From: Hyphomicrobiales bacterium
GTDB lineage: Bacteria; Pseudomonadota; Alphaproteobacteria; Rhizobiales; Rhizobiaceae
Assembly (NCBI GenBank): GCA_900470965.1
Contig: UCCS01000040.1
Location: 51,878 to 103,252, forward strand
Direction of reading: 5' to 3'
Length of the DNA stretch: 51,375 bases
The position numbers and the translations under genes are program-made. Positions 32,245 through 40,573 of the stretch are shown here, in pieces. Numbering within the stretch: position 1 is the stretch's first letter; every line of letters starts with the position of its first letter. The notes beneath the pieces are model-generated. The model did no database searches and was not told the DNA's origin. It saw only the letters and a list, made by a program, of their open reading frames with translations.

Positions 32245-33497
32245 CCTCTGTTGCCGACCAGGCATGGTTTCAGGATCCGGCGCTCGGTCGGGTTTTTGCG
32301 CTCCTGAACGCTGATGGCGGGGAAGGGCGTGTGGTCGGTGGCGCGGTGCGCAACAGCCTGATGGGGCTAGCCGTCGCCGATATCGATGTCGCCACCACGC
32401 TGTTGCCGGAAGCCGTCATGGAGCGAGCCGATGCTGCCGGCATCAAGGCGGTGCCGACCGGCATTGACCACGGAACGGTGACGCTCGTCATCGATGGCCG
32501 CCCCTTCGAAGTGACGACGTTGCGTACCGATGTGGAAACGGATGGCCGTCGCGCCAAGGTGGCCTTCAGCGCGGACTGGCAATCGGATGCGGAACGGCGC
32601 GACCTCACCATCAATGCACTTTACGCAAATGCTGCGGGCGAGGTGATTGATCTCGTCGGCGGGCTCGATGATATCGAGAAGCGCAATATCCGCTTCATAG
32701 GTAATGCAGCGACGCGGATCGCCGAGGACTATCTGCGCATTCTGCGCTTCTTCCGTTTCTTCGCCTGGTACGGTTCCGGACGGCCCGATGCAGAAGGGCT
32801 GAGAGCGTCATCCTCAGCGCGTTCGAAGCTGAAAACGCTGTCGGCCGAACGGGTCTGGTCGGAGCTCAGAAAGCTCCTGTCGGCGGAAGATCCAGGCCGC
32901 GCGCTTCTTTGGATGCGGCAGGTTGCAGTTCTCTCGGAAATCCTGCCGGAAACGGAAAAATGGGGTATCGATGCCATTCCGGCGCTTGTTGCGACCGAGA
33001 AGGCGCTCGGCTGGGAGCCTGATCCGCTGCTGCGGCTGGCCTCGATCATTCCGCCCGATCCGGCGCGGCTGGAGGAATTGGCAGCACGGCTGAAGTTTTC
33101 GAATGCGGAAGCCGCCTATTTCAGGGCCTGGGCAAAAGCCGCCCCGGTCAATGACGAGATTTCCGCTGCCGCCTTCGAAAAGCTGCTCTACAGAAACGGC
33201 GCAGACGGCATCATCGTGCGGCTGAAACTGGCGCTTGGCGTTGCTCGGGGCAAGGCAGAGAATGGTAGTTTTGATGAGATGAGCCGTTCGGCGCGGCTTT
33301 CGAAGCTTCTGGATCATGCACGCATCTGGAAGAAGCCGCAGTTTCCGCTGAACGGCGCAGATGTGATGGCCACGGGCATACAGGCCGGCCCGAAGGTCGG
33401 TGAAATCCTGTCGACCTTGGAAAACCAGTGGGTGGAAGAGAATTTTGTCTCCGACCGGGCGGCATTGCTCGCCCGGCTCTCGGAGATTGCAGGTTGA
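32241..33497 (+). CDS. cca: CCA-adding enzyme / tRNA nucleotidyltransferase
   Basis: 418 residues; ATG 32241 overlaps the previous stop as ATGA. It is a class II nucleotidyltransferase. The head domain has VVGGAVRNSLMGLAVADIDVATTL, where the D-x-D pair holds the catalytic metals, RPFEVTTLRTDVETDGR, and RDLTINALYANAAGEVIDLVGG. The neck has RIAEDYLRILRFFRFFAWYG, the conserved nucleotide-selecting region of CCA/poly(A) polymerases. It adds or repairs the 3' CCA of tRNAs. Whether it is a full CCA enzyme or A-adding only cannot be told by eye. It is almost back-to-back with the DUF1059 gene (2 bp). Confidence 0.93.
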   Translation: MTSVADQAWFQDPALGRVFALLNADGGEGRVVGGAVRNSLMGLAVADIDVATTLLPEAVMERADAAGIKAVPTGIDHGTVTLVIDGRPFEVTTLRTDVETDGRRAKVAFSADWQSDAERRDLTINALYANAAGEVIDLVGGLDDIEKRNIRFIGNAATRIAEDYLRILRFFRFFAWYGSGRPDAEGLRASSSARSKLKTLSAERVWSELRKLLSAEDPGRALLWMRQVAVLSEILPETEKWGIDAIPALVATEKALGWEPDPLLRLASIIPPDPARLEELAARLKFSNAEAAYFRAWAKAAPVNDEISAAAFEKLLYRNGADGIIVRLKLALGVARGKAENGSFDEMSRSARLSKLLDHARIWKKPQFPLNGADVMATGIQAGPKVGEILSTLENQWVEENFVSDRAALLARLSEIAG

Positions 33498-33499
33498 GA

Positions 33500-33685
33500 T
33501 CAGGCCGCGTTCGCTTCGTCGCGGATGCGGGCCTTGATATTGTCCACCATGTTTTCGCGAATGGTCGTTTCGCCGTGGGCTGTTCTCATATGTTCGACGG
33601 CGCGGCGAACGACTTCAGCGTCATTGTCGGCCCTGGTGTGCCAATCGCATCCGGGAACGAGTGTACCGCATTCGAAAAGTCGCAT
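33500..33685 (-). CDS. DUF1059 small protein
   Basis: 61 residues; ATG 33685 follows AGGAGAAG. It matches DUF1059: LFECGTLVPGCDWHTRADNDAEVVRRAVEHMRTAHG, with two conserved cysteines (C5, C13 approximately) and His residues that could bind metal. Such proteins are widespread and of unknown function. It is a single gene; a gap of about 125 bp separates it from the next hypothetical gene upstream on the same strand. Confidence 0.88.
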   Translation of the reverse strand: MRLFECGTLVPGCDWHTRADNDAEVVRRAVEHMRTAHGETTIRENMVDNIKARIRDEANAA

Positions 33686-33810
33686 GGTCTTCTCCTGTCT
33701 CTGAAATACAAAACCATCGCGCTTTCGCGCGTTTGAGGAATGTGCGGCAACGGAGAAGGTTCCGGGGGAGAAAGCTTCGGCCGACTTGGACGCCGGCCGA
33801 AAGGCTCCGT

Positions 33811-34086
33811 TTATTGATGGGGCATTGCCCAGGCCATGTAAGTCTCCGAAAGGTGCGCAGGCCTGTTGCTGTTGGCAGCACCTGTTGCCTGCTGTTGAAG
33901 TTCTTCCGGAGTCTTGCCGCCTGCGAGCTGCAATTTCACCTGCTCGACAAAGCAGGAGAGCGGCAGGTCGGAACCGCTTTTCGCTCTCAAGTCTTCGGCG
34001 ATGCGCGTTAGAAACTCGGGCGCTTCGATTGCGCGGGACGTTTCCTGGATATCTGCAGAAGCAGGCGAGCTGCTTTGTACCGTCAT
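33811..34086 (-). CDS. Small hypothetical protein
   Basis: 91 residues from ATG 34086 (MTVQSSSPASADIQET), with a perfect GGAGGA eight bases upstream; the longer frame from 34134 lacks a ribosome-binding site. I do not recognise the family. It has a Ser-rich N-terminus, a helical middle (APEFLTRIAEDLRAKSG), one Cys (LPLSCFVEQVKLQLAGGKTP) and a Gln/Ala-rich stretch before MAWAMPHQ. No membrane segment or signal peptide is visible. It may be a rhizobia-specific soluble protein. It is not obviously linked to hemF, which lies 160 bp upstream on the same strand. Confidence 0.65.
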   Translation of the reverse strand: MTVQSSSPASADIQETSRAIEAPEFLTRIAEDLRAKSGSDLPLSCFVEQVKLQLAGGKTPEELQQQATGAANSNRPAHLSETYMAWAMPHQ

Positions 34087-34246
34087 GACAATCCTCCTCC
34101 GATTGTAACGCACAGAGACTAATTTAGGACGCACTCAGTTCTGATGAAGGCCGTTCAACGCGATTTTACCGGAATAGTATTTCAAATTTACCAGCAGGTT
34201 TGCCTTTGTCAGCATGCCGGTCTTTGCCCGCATGCTTGGCGCCGGC

Positions 34247-35158
34247 TTATGGCCAGCGCACGACGGGCGGCAGGGAAGAAAGAATGGATTCGACATTGCC
34301 GCCGGTTTTCAGGCCGAAGATCGTCCCTCGGTCGTAGAGCAGATTAAACTCGACATAGCGGCCACGGCGAATCAATTGTTCGTCACGGTCGGCCTCCGTC
34401 CAGTCTTTGTTGAAGTTTGAGCGGACGATCTTGGGGTAAACCATGGCGAAGGCCCGGCCGACGTCCCGTGTGAAGGCGAAATCGGCTTTCCAGCCGCCGG
34501 CTTCCTCGTCGGAATGCAGCCAGTCGTAGAAGATGCCGCCAACACCGCGCGCCTCGTTGCGGTGCTTGAGGAAGAAATAGTCGTCGCACCATTTCTTGTA
34601 GGCCTCGTAATCGGCGACCGCATGGTTACGGCAGGTGATTTCCATGGCCTTGTGGAAGAGCTGTGTGTCTTCATCCTCCTGCGTGCGGCGGCGACCGAGA
34701 ACCGGGGTCAGGTCGGCGCCGCCGCCGAACCAGCGGCTGGTGGTGACGACCATGCGGGTGTTCATGTGAACGGCCGGCACGTTGGGATTGACCGGATGGG
34801 CGATCAGCGAAATCCCCGATGCCCAGAAGCGCGGATCTTCGGCGGCGCCCGGTATCTGTGCCCGGAAGTCGGGCGCGAATTCGCCATAGACGGTGGATGT
34901 ATGAACGCCGACCTTTTCGAAGACGCGGCCCTCCATCATCGACATGCGGCCACCGCCGCCGGCACCGTTTTCGCGCGACCAGTCCTTGGCGACAAAGCGG
35001 CCGGGCTCCTGATCGGAGAGGGGACCTTCTAGTTCATCCTCCAGCGCTTCGAAGGAAGCGCAGATCGTGTCCCGCAGTCCCTCGAACCATGTACGGGCGG
35101 CAGTCTTTTTGTCCTCGATGTCTTCGGGCAGGCCGATCGGCAGTTCCGGTCTTTCCAT
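34247..35158 (-). CDS. hemF: Oxygen-dependent coproporphyrinogen III oxidase
   Basis: 303 residues from ATG 35158 ([13 protein letters not shown]). It decarboxylates coproporphyrinogen III to protoporphyrinogen IX with O2 in heme synthesis. Family blocks are visible: [70 protein letters not shown] and [24 protein letters not shown]. It is a homodimeric cytosolic enzyme. It stands alone here, but the window also holds heme uptake, bc1 and heme A synthase genes. Confidence 0.97.
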   Translation of the reverse strand: MERPELPIGLPEDIEDKKTAARTWFEGLRDTICASFEALEDELEGPLSDQEPGRFVAKDWSRENGAGGGGRMSMMEGRVFEKVGVHTSTVYGEFAPDFRAQIPGAAEDPRFWASGISLIAHPVNPNVPAVHMNTRMVVTTSRWFGGGADLTPVLGRRRTQEDEDTQLFHKAMEITCRNHAVADYEAYKKWCDDYFFLKHRNEARGVGGIFYDWLHSDEEAGGWKADFAFTRDVGRAFAMVYPKIVRSNFNKDWTEADRDEQLIRRGRYVEFNLLYDRGTIFGLKTGGNVESILSSLPPVVRWP

Positions 35159-35292
35159 GCGATTCGCTCTTTGTTGATTACAATCCCGGTTTAGCAGGTG
35201 CAGCAGAAGCCTGCCAGCAGTGGAAAGCGCCTGCAAGATTCGACTCGCAAAGGGCGGATTTCGATACTACTTTTCATGCAGAGGTAGGTTTT

Positions 35293-35553
35293 ATGGCAAA
35301 AATTCCGGGGCCTCCGCCCTTCGAAGGCTTGAAGCGCAGAATAGCAAAGCATCGGGCAGAGGCGTCCGCCCGCGAGCGGGATCATTTTGTCCGCGAAACA
35401 TACCGGATGGGGCTTTTGGAAGCCCGCGCCAAGGCGCGCGAATGGTTCGACGAATATCCGAAAGCCGCCTATTGGACCGAAGTGGAAAGCTGGCGCCAGC
35501 TGGAAGGCGACCAGATCGAATTCACCATGCGTCGCTTGCCATCCGCCGATTGA
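35293..35553 (+). CDS. Small conserved hypothetical protein
   Basis: 86 residues; ATG 35293 follows GAGGTAGG. I do not recognise a named domain. It is basic in the first half and mostly helical: PPPFEGLKRRIAKHRAEASARE, then RETYRMGLLEARAKAREWFDEYPKAAYWTEVESWRQLEGDQIEF. No membrane helix or signal is seen. Similar short proteins occur in Rhizobiales next to the Na/Pi cotransporter gene (recollection only). Its stop is 2 bp from the convergent transporter gene's stop. Confidence 0.7.
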   Translation: MAKIPGPPPFEGLKRRIAKHRAEASARERDHFVRETYRMGLLEARAKAREWFDEYPKAAYWTEVESWRQLEGDQIEFTMRRLPSAD

Positions 35554-35555
35554 AC

Positions 35556-37202
35556 TTATTCGGCTGCATCACGCAGGCGGCTTTCGATCAGAAGGCCGCT
35601 TTCGTCGAGGATCGGATGCGCCACTGAGACGATGTGCGCATTGATACGCTTCAGGTCACGCAGCATATCGAGATGAAGTGAGCTCGTCTGGAGGCTGTCG
35701 GCACGCCCGTCGCGCAGCCGCTCCAGGTGCCGCTCGGCCGATTGCTTTTCCATGCGGCGGACCTCCACCTTCACTTCCATCATCTGCCGGGCGAGATTGA
35801 AGTCGCGGGTGACGAAGATCGTCTGGGCGACGCGCAGGTTGTCGATCGTCAGATCAAACAGTTTGCGCAATTCCCTGTAGCCGTCTTCGGAGAATTTCAG
35901 GCCGAGCGAGACCTTCTTGCCGACCTGCTCCAGCAGGCCTTTCTCGATGATGTCGCCCATATGCTCGAGGTTGATCGCATAGTCGATGATAACGATAGAG
36001 CGGCGGGCATTCTCGTCGCTAAGACCGCCACGGCCGAGCTTGGAGAGATAGACCTTCACCTCCTGCTGCAGCAGATCCACGCGTTTTTCGAGCGCAGGGA
36101 TCTCGGCGAGCTTGGACATGTCATTGTGTTCGAAGGCATCGGAAGCGCGCAGGAGCATGCGTTCGATCAGATCGCCGACGCCGAGCACTTCGCGCGTCGC
36201 GCTGGCAAGGGCCACGACGGGCGTCGACAGCTCCTGCATATCGAGAAACTTGGGACCCTGATCCGGCTGCACGTCATCGGGCACCAGGCGGGCGGTAAAG
36301 ATAGCCAACATCCGCGAAAAGGGCCAGGCAACGGCGGCAAGAAGGATGTTGAAAATCAGATGCGTATCGACTGGCAGCTTGGCGGGGCCGAAGGGCAGCA
36401 TTTGGAGCAGCGGCGCTGCATAGCCGGCAAGCGGCAGCGCAATCAGGCAGCCCGCGGTGCGGACGATGAGATTGCCGAGCGTGACGCGTCTCGCCGAGGC
36501 AGGGCCGGAGAGGGTGGCGACAACGGGCGGAATCGCGCCGCCGAGATTGGCGCCGAGGACGAGAACGATGATCAGTTCCGGGGACACGATGCCCGTTGAC
36601 GCGAGCGACAGGATCAGGACGACGACCGCAAGGCTCGACGACGAGATGAAGGCAAGCGCTGCGGAAAAAAACAGAGCGACCGGCCAGGCATCGCCGAGCA
36701 GGCCGATGAAGGCAGCCAGTGCCGGCGATGTCCGCATGGGCTCCGTCGCATTGCTCAGTAGATGCAGGGAGAGCAGCATCAGGCCGATGCCGATCATGGC
36801 CGCGCCGCCGCCGTGGCGGGCGCTGGACTTTCCGCGATAGAGCACGATGCCGCCAAGAATAAGCAGTGGCGAAAGCCATTCGATGCCGGTAGCGACTATC
36901 CAGGCGGTCACGGCAGTCCCGACATTGGCGCCGAGCAGCACGATCTGGGCCATGCGCGGCTTGATGAGATCGCGCTCCACGAAAGAGGCCGTCATGAGGG
37001 CCGTCGCAGTCGAACTCTGCAGGGCGATGGTTGCCAGGAAACCTGACAGGATCGAGCGCGGCCCGTTCGCGGTGCCTGTCGCAAGCCCGGTCCTCAGGCG
37101 TGCGCCGAAGGCACGCGTAACACCGTCCTTGACCTGCGCAAGGCCGAAGAGCAACAGCGCAATCGCGCCGAACAGATTGATCATGACGATCGTGGATTCC
37201 AT
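35556..37202 (-). CDS. Na+/phosphate cotransporter family protein with PhoU-like tail
   Basis: 548 residues; ATG 37202, or ATG 37184 (MINLFG). The two inverted transporter repeats carry the QSSTAT motif (TIALQSSTATALMTASFV) and the matching ISSSSLAVVVLILSLA. About nine membrane helices are present to residue 320. The C-terminal 200 residues are helical and PhoU-like (LIERMLLRASDAFEHNDMSKL; VIIDYAINLEHMGDIIEKGLL), as in bacterial NptA/YjbB proteins. It is expected to move phosphate with sodium across the inner membrane, often as an exporter. The 190 bp upstream holds an A/T-rich stretch but no operator I can name. Confidence 0.9.
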   Translation of the reverse strand: MESTIVMINLFGAIALLLFGLAQVKDGVTRAFGARLRTGLATGTANGPRSILSGFLATIALQSSTATALMTASFVERDLIKPRMAQIVLLGANVGTAVTAWIVATGIEWLSPLLILGGIVLYRGKSSARHGGGAAMIGIGLMLLSLHLLSNATEPMRTSPALAAFIGLLGDAWPVALFFSAALAFISSSSLAVVVLILSLASTGIVSPELIIVLVLGANLGGAIPPVVATLSGPASARRVTLGNLIVRTAGCLIALPLAGYAAPLLQMLPFGPAKLPVDTHLIFNILLAAVAWPFSRMLAIFTARLVPDDVQPDQGPKFLDMQELSTPVVALASATREVLGVGDLIERMLLRASDAFEHNDMSKLAEIPALEKRVDLLQQEVKVYLSKLGRGGLSDENARRSIVIIDYAINLEHMGDIIEKGLLEQVGKKVSLGLKFSEDGYRELRKLFDLTIDNLRVAQTIFVTRDFNLARQMMEVKVEVRRMEKQSAERHLERLRDGRADSLQTSSLHLDMLRDLKRINAHIVSVAHPILDESGLLIESRLRDAAE

Positions 37203-37395
37203 GGCCTTGGTCTTTTTCTTCTTCTTGAGAAGTTTTCTCGGGTCTACGTTTCCGTAGTCGAGTAAATCATTGGAATCTCACTGCTTGTGCAGAATTATTG
37301 ATTGCCTGGCTAATTAATATAGGCGCTTTTGCGTCGATTCAAAGCGTCGTTTGCGACATCAAGGCCGCCAAGGATCGGCATGGGCCGGTTCACGA

Positions 37396-37851
37396 TCAGG
37401 CGGTCTGCCGCATTGCCTCGCCTGTTATCATCGCGGCGGAGACGGCAAGGTTGATCGAACGCTGGCCTTCCACCATCGGAATCAGAATGCGCCCGTCGGC
37501 GCGTTCATGCACATGATCGGGCACGCCGGCGCTTTCACGGCCGAAGAGCAAGATATCGTCGGGACGGAAGACGAAATCCGTGTAGCGCTGCGATGCCTTC
37601 GTGGTGGCGAGGATCAGGCGGCGGCCGGTGGCTGCGCGCCATTCCTCGAAGCGTTCCCAATTGACATGGCGGGTGAGGGCGGCGGTGGCCAGATAGTCCA
37701 TGCCCGCGCGCTTCAGATTTCGATCGGAAATGTCGAAACCGGCGGGCTCGATGATGTCGACCGCAAAACCCAGGCAGGCGGCAAGGCGCAGGATCGTTCC
37801 GGTATTGCCTGGGATATCGGGTTGATAGAGCGCCAGTCTGAGGTCTGCCAT
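37396..37851 (-). CDS. trmL: tRNA (cytidine(34)-2'-O)-methyltransferase
   Basis: 151 residues from ATG 37851 (MADLRLALYQPDIPGNTGTI). It is a SPOUT-class methyltransferase with the three TrmL motifs: PDIPGNTGTILRLAACLG, LLFGRESAGVPDHVHE and ILIPMVEGQRSINLAVSAAM. It methylates the wobble ribose of tRNA-Leu isoacceptors. The trefoil-knot C-terminus is intact, and the length is typical. The frame stays open upstream for another about 500 codons antisense to the ABC exporter, but that part is not protein-like. It is divergent from the first ABC exporter gene. Confidence 0.95.
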   Translation of the reverse strand: MADLRLALYQPDIPGNTGTILRLAACLGFAVDIIEPAGFDISDRNLKRAGMDYLATAALTRHVNWERFEEWRAATGRRLILATTKASQRYTDFVFRPDDILLFGRESAGVPDHVHERADGRILIPMVEGQRSINLAVSAAMITGEAMRQTA

Positions 37852-38235
37852 GGGAAATTGTCCGTTGAGATGATAAGCAACTTGCCTATCCGAACTGTGA
37901 TTTTGAGGCAACAGAACGCTTTTTGACCTGTCGATGGCCACTTTCCGAGCGGTCGGGGCTGGAAATTTAGGCATTTTCGCGTTATCGGTGCATATCTTCA
38001 ATCGCCAACAGGGAGCGCCGACATGGATACATTTGTGCTGATGCGTCTCCCGCCCGTGATGCCACGCTTGGCGATCTGGCGCATATAAGGCGCTTTTCTT
38101 TCCCCAATTGCCCATTTTGAATAATTGCGCGGCCATTACGGCCTCGCCCCTTGAGCCTCCGGTTCCCATATGTGCTTTCGTGCGCCCTAAGAGCGCAAAG
38201 CCGGGGCCGGAACGCGGAAGTTCTGGAGCGATTTC
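37852..38235. other. Intergenic region between trmL and the first ABC exporter
   Basis: 384 bp with no long conserved frame. Both flanking genes are transcribed outward, so it must hold two promoters, but I cannot assign them with confidence. It contains one short ORF with a good ribosome-binding site (38023-38088, listed separately) and several short GC-rich partial palindromes. The exporter ATG has TGGAGCG upstream. Confidence 0.5.
38023..38088 (+). CDS. Candidate small ORF (21 residues)
   Basis: AGGGAGCG lies eight bases before ATG 38023; the frame reads MDTFVLMRLPPVMPRLAIWR plus one residue and ends at TAA 38086. The good ribosome-binding site and the hydrophobic/basic composition are the only support. 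It could be a leader for the exporter gene or chance. Confidence 0.25.
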   Translation: MDTFVLMRLPPVMPRLAIWRI

Positions 38236-40092
38236 ATGTTTGACTGGTTCGAACGGCGACTTAATCCCTATCCGAGCGAGGAGCCGGTCGCTCCCCCGAA
38301 GGGTCTTTTTGCCTTCTGCTGGCACTACAGCAAGCCGGCGGCGGGATGGCTTGCGCTTATGGCCTTCTTGACGGCGCTGATCGCAGTCGGTGAAGTGGCG
38401 CTCTTCCAGTTCCTTGGCGATATCGTCGACTGGTTGACGAATGCCGATAAGGCGACCTTCCTGCAGAATGAGGGTCACAAGCTGATCTGGATGGGCGCGC
38501 TGGTGCTGATCGGACTGCCGCTCATTGCCGGTCTCGATTCGCTGATCATGCACCAGATGATGCTCGGCAATTATCCGATGATCGCGCGCTGGCAGATGCA
38601 CCGCTTCCTGCTGCGCCATAGCATGACCTTCTTTGCCAACGAGTTCGCCGGACGCGTTGCCACAAAGGTCATGCAGACGTCGCTTGCCGTGCGCGAAACG
38701 GTCATGAAGATCCTCGACGTCTTCGTCTATGTCGTGACCTACTTTCTTTCGATGATCGTCATCATCGCGGCTGCCGACTGGCGGCTGATGCTGCCGATCC
38801 TCGCTTGGCTCGGCATCTATATAGGCATCGTCGCCTATTTCGTGCCGCGGCTTCGCAAGATTGCGGCGCAGCAGGCGGATGCGCGCTCGCTGATGACCGG
38901 CCGCGTGGTGGATAGCTATACGAACATTGCCACCGTGAAGCTGTTCTCCCATGCAGGCCGTGAGGAGGTCTATGCCAAGGAGAGCATGGACGGCTTTCTG
39001 GACACGGTGCACAGGCAAATGCGCAGGGTGACGCTCTTCCATATGAGCGTCTACATGAACAACTGCATTTCGCTGTTTGTCATTTCCAGCCTGTCCATCT
39101 GGCTGTGGCTGAACGGCACGATCTCGGTCGGCGCGATTTCCATTGCCATCGGCCTTGCGATGCGCGTCAACGGCATGTCGCAGTGGATCATGTGGGAAGT
39201 CTCGGCGCTCTTCGAAAACATCGGCACCGTCTATGACGGCATGGAGATGATGTCGAAGCAGCACGATATCGTCGACAAGCCGGGTGCGCCTGCGCTGACG
39301 GCGAAGAAGGGTGCGATCCATTACGAACGCATCGGCTTCCACTATGGCAAGGGCAAGGGCATCATCGACAACCTGTCGCTCGATATCAAGGCCGGCGAGA
39401 AGGTCGGTCTGGTCGGTCGCTCCGGCGCAGGCAAGACGACGCTGATGAACCTGCTCCTGCGTTTCTACGATCTGGAAGCCGGGCGCATCACCATCGACGG
39501 CCAGGATATCTCAGATGTGTCGCAGGATAGCCTGCGCTCGTTGATTGGTGTTGTGACGCAGGATACGTCATTGCTGCATCGCTCGATCCGCGACAACATT
39601 GCCTATGGGCGTCCTGACGCAACCGATGAGGACGTCATCGAGGCGGCAAGACGGGCGAATGCCTGGGAGTTCATCGAAGGGCTTGTCGACATGCACGGCC
39701 GCAAGGCGCTTGATGCGCAGGTCGGCGAGCGCGGTGTGAAACTTTCCGGCGGCCAGCGCCAGCGTATCGCGATCGCCCGCGTCTTCCTGAAGGATGCGCC
39801 GATCCTGGTGCTCGACGAGGCGACCTCGGCGCTCGATTCCGAAGTGGAAGCGGCGATCCAGGAAAACCTCTTCGCGCTGATGGAAGGCAAGACTGTCATC
39901 GCGATCGCTCACCGCCTGTCGACGCTAACCGAGATGGACCGGCTGATCGTGCTGGACAAGGGCCGCATTATCGAAAGCGGCACGCATGGCGAACTGGTCA
40001 GCCATGGCGGTATCTATGCCGATCTATGGAATCGCCAGTCCGGCGGCTTCCTTGCCGATCACGAGGAAGAGGCCGAAGTCGCAGCCCAATAA
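38236..40092 (+). CDS. ABC exporter, fused membrane and ATPase domains (first of two)
   Basis: 618 residues. A six-helix type I exporter membrane domain covers about residues 25-330. The ATPase domain follows, with Walker A GRSGAGKTT, Q-loop GVVTQDTSLLHRSI, signature LSGGQRQR, Walker B ILVLDEATSALD with the catalytic Glu, and the H-loop AIAHRLST. All catalytic elements are intact, so a homodimer could work alone. The substrate is not predictable; family members export lipids, peptides or drugs. A close paralogue lies 0.5 kb downstream on the same strand, separated by a terminator and an opposite-strand gene. Confidence 0.93.
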   Translation: MFDWFERRLNPYPSEEPVAPPKGLFAFCWHYSKPAAGWLALMAFLTALIAVGEVALFQFLGDIVDWLTNADKATFLQNEGHKLIWMGALVLIGLPLIAGLDSLIMHQMMLGNYPMIARWQMHRFLLRHSMTFFANEFAGRVATKVMQTSLAVRETVMKILDVFVYVVTYFLSMIVIIAAADWRLMLPILAWLGIYIGIVAYFVPRLRKIAAQQADARSLMTGRVVDSYTNIATVKLFSHAGREEVYAKESMDGFLDTVHRQMRRVTLFHMSVYMNNCISLFVISSLSIWLWLNGTISVGAISIAIGLAMRVNGMSQWIMWEVSALFENIGTVYDGMEMMSKQHDIVDKPGAPALTAKKGAIHYERIGFHYGKGKGIIDNLSLDIKAGEKVGLVGRSGAGKTTLMNLLLRFYDLEAGRITIDGQDISDVSQDSLRSLIGVVTQDTSLLHRSIRDNIAYGRPDATDEDVIEAARRANAWEFIEGLVDMHGRKALDAQVGERGVKLSGGQRQRIAIARVFLKDAPILVLDEATSALDSEVEAAIQENLFALMEGKTVIAIAHRLSTLTEMDRLIVLDKGRIIESGTHGELVSHGGIYADLWNRQSGGFLADHEEEAEVAAQ

Positions 40093-40095
40093 AAT

Positions 40096-40128
40096 AAGCC
40101 CTTCCCGTTTCTGCGGGGAGGGCTTTTC
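40096..40128 (+). terminator. Terminator after the first ABC exporter
   Basis: AGCCCTTCCC (40097-40106) pairs with GGGGAGGGCT (40115-40124), with one mismatch or wobble, followed by TTTCTTTT. A preceding A-rich run lets it also act on the convergent minus-strand gene. Confidence 0.82.
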
Positions 40129-40159
40129 TTTTGTCCTGCCGAAGAAATCAATTTTCCGC

Positions 40160-40411
40160 TTAGAGCGTGCGGACTCGGTCGGCGCAGAGGCTGTCGGCCC
40201 AGTCGATGACACGATGATGCTCCACGACGATGATCGAGTTCGAAGCAAGCGACTGAAGCGTGAAAATCCGCAGCCGTTCCTCCCGTTCGATCCAGCTTGC
40301 GATGGCTTCCGTCACGATGCTGTCGCGCGGCACATCCAGCGCGTCCGCCAGGGCGTCGAGCTTTTCCGCAAGGGAAAGCGGAAGATGCGCATTGAGCGTT
40401 TTCGTTTCCAT
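40160..40411 (-). CDS. Ribbon-helix-helix (CopG-type) DNA-binding protein, no toxin partner
   Basis: 83 residues from ATG 40411 (METKTLNAHLPLSLAEKL), which has GGAG upstream. The N-terminal strand NAHLPLSLAEKLDALADALDVPRDSIVTEAIASWIEREERL is a ribbon-helix-helix fold, as in CopG/ParD antitoxins and small repressors. The C-terminal 35 residues (QSLASNSIIVVEHHRVIDWADSL) look like the partner-binding tail of an antitoxin. No toxin-sized gene follows on this strand, because the next sequence is the 3' end of the ABC exporter gene. It may be an orphan antitoxin or a regulator of the flanking exporters. Confidence 0.8.
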   Translation of the reverse strand: METKTLNAHLPLSLAEKLDALADALDVPRDSIVTEAIASWIEREERLRIFTLQSLASNSIIVVEHHRVIDWADSLCADRVRTL

Positions 40412-40573
40412 ATCTGCGGTCTCCGGTAAGGCGCGATCATGGCACGAGATCGTGGCTGCTTCCACCCGTATCAAGGGAGATGACGCCGATATTACCGATC
40501 ATTACGAAAATATAAGGTTGCGTCCGCCTTATATTCTCTTTGCCGCAATTCTGAACGGGCCTATATCGCGGTG

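Noticed and set aside
35174..35187. FNR/FixK-like box (TTGAT-N4-ATCCC) before hemF
   Set aside because: Only one half-site matches fully and it lies about 16 bp from the start codon, too close for an activator site.
37852..39342. Upstream extension of the trmL frame to 648 codons
   Set aside because: The extension is antisense to the ABC exporter and not protein-like; TrmL homologues begin at MADLRLALYQPD.
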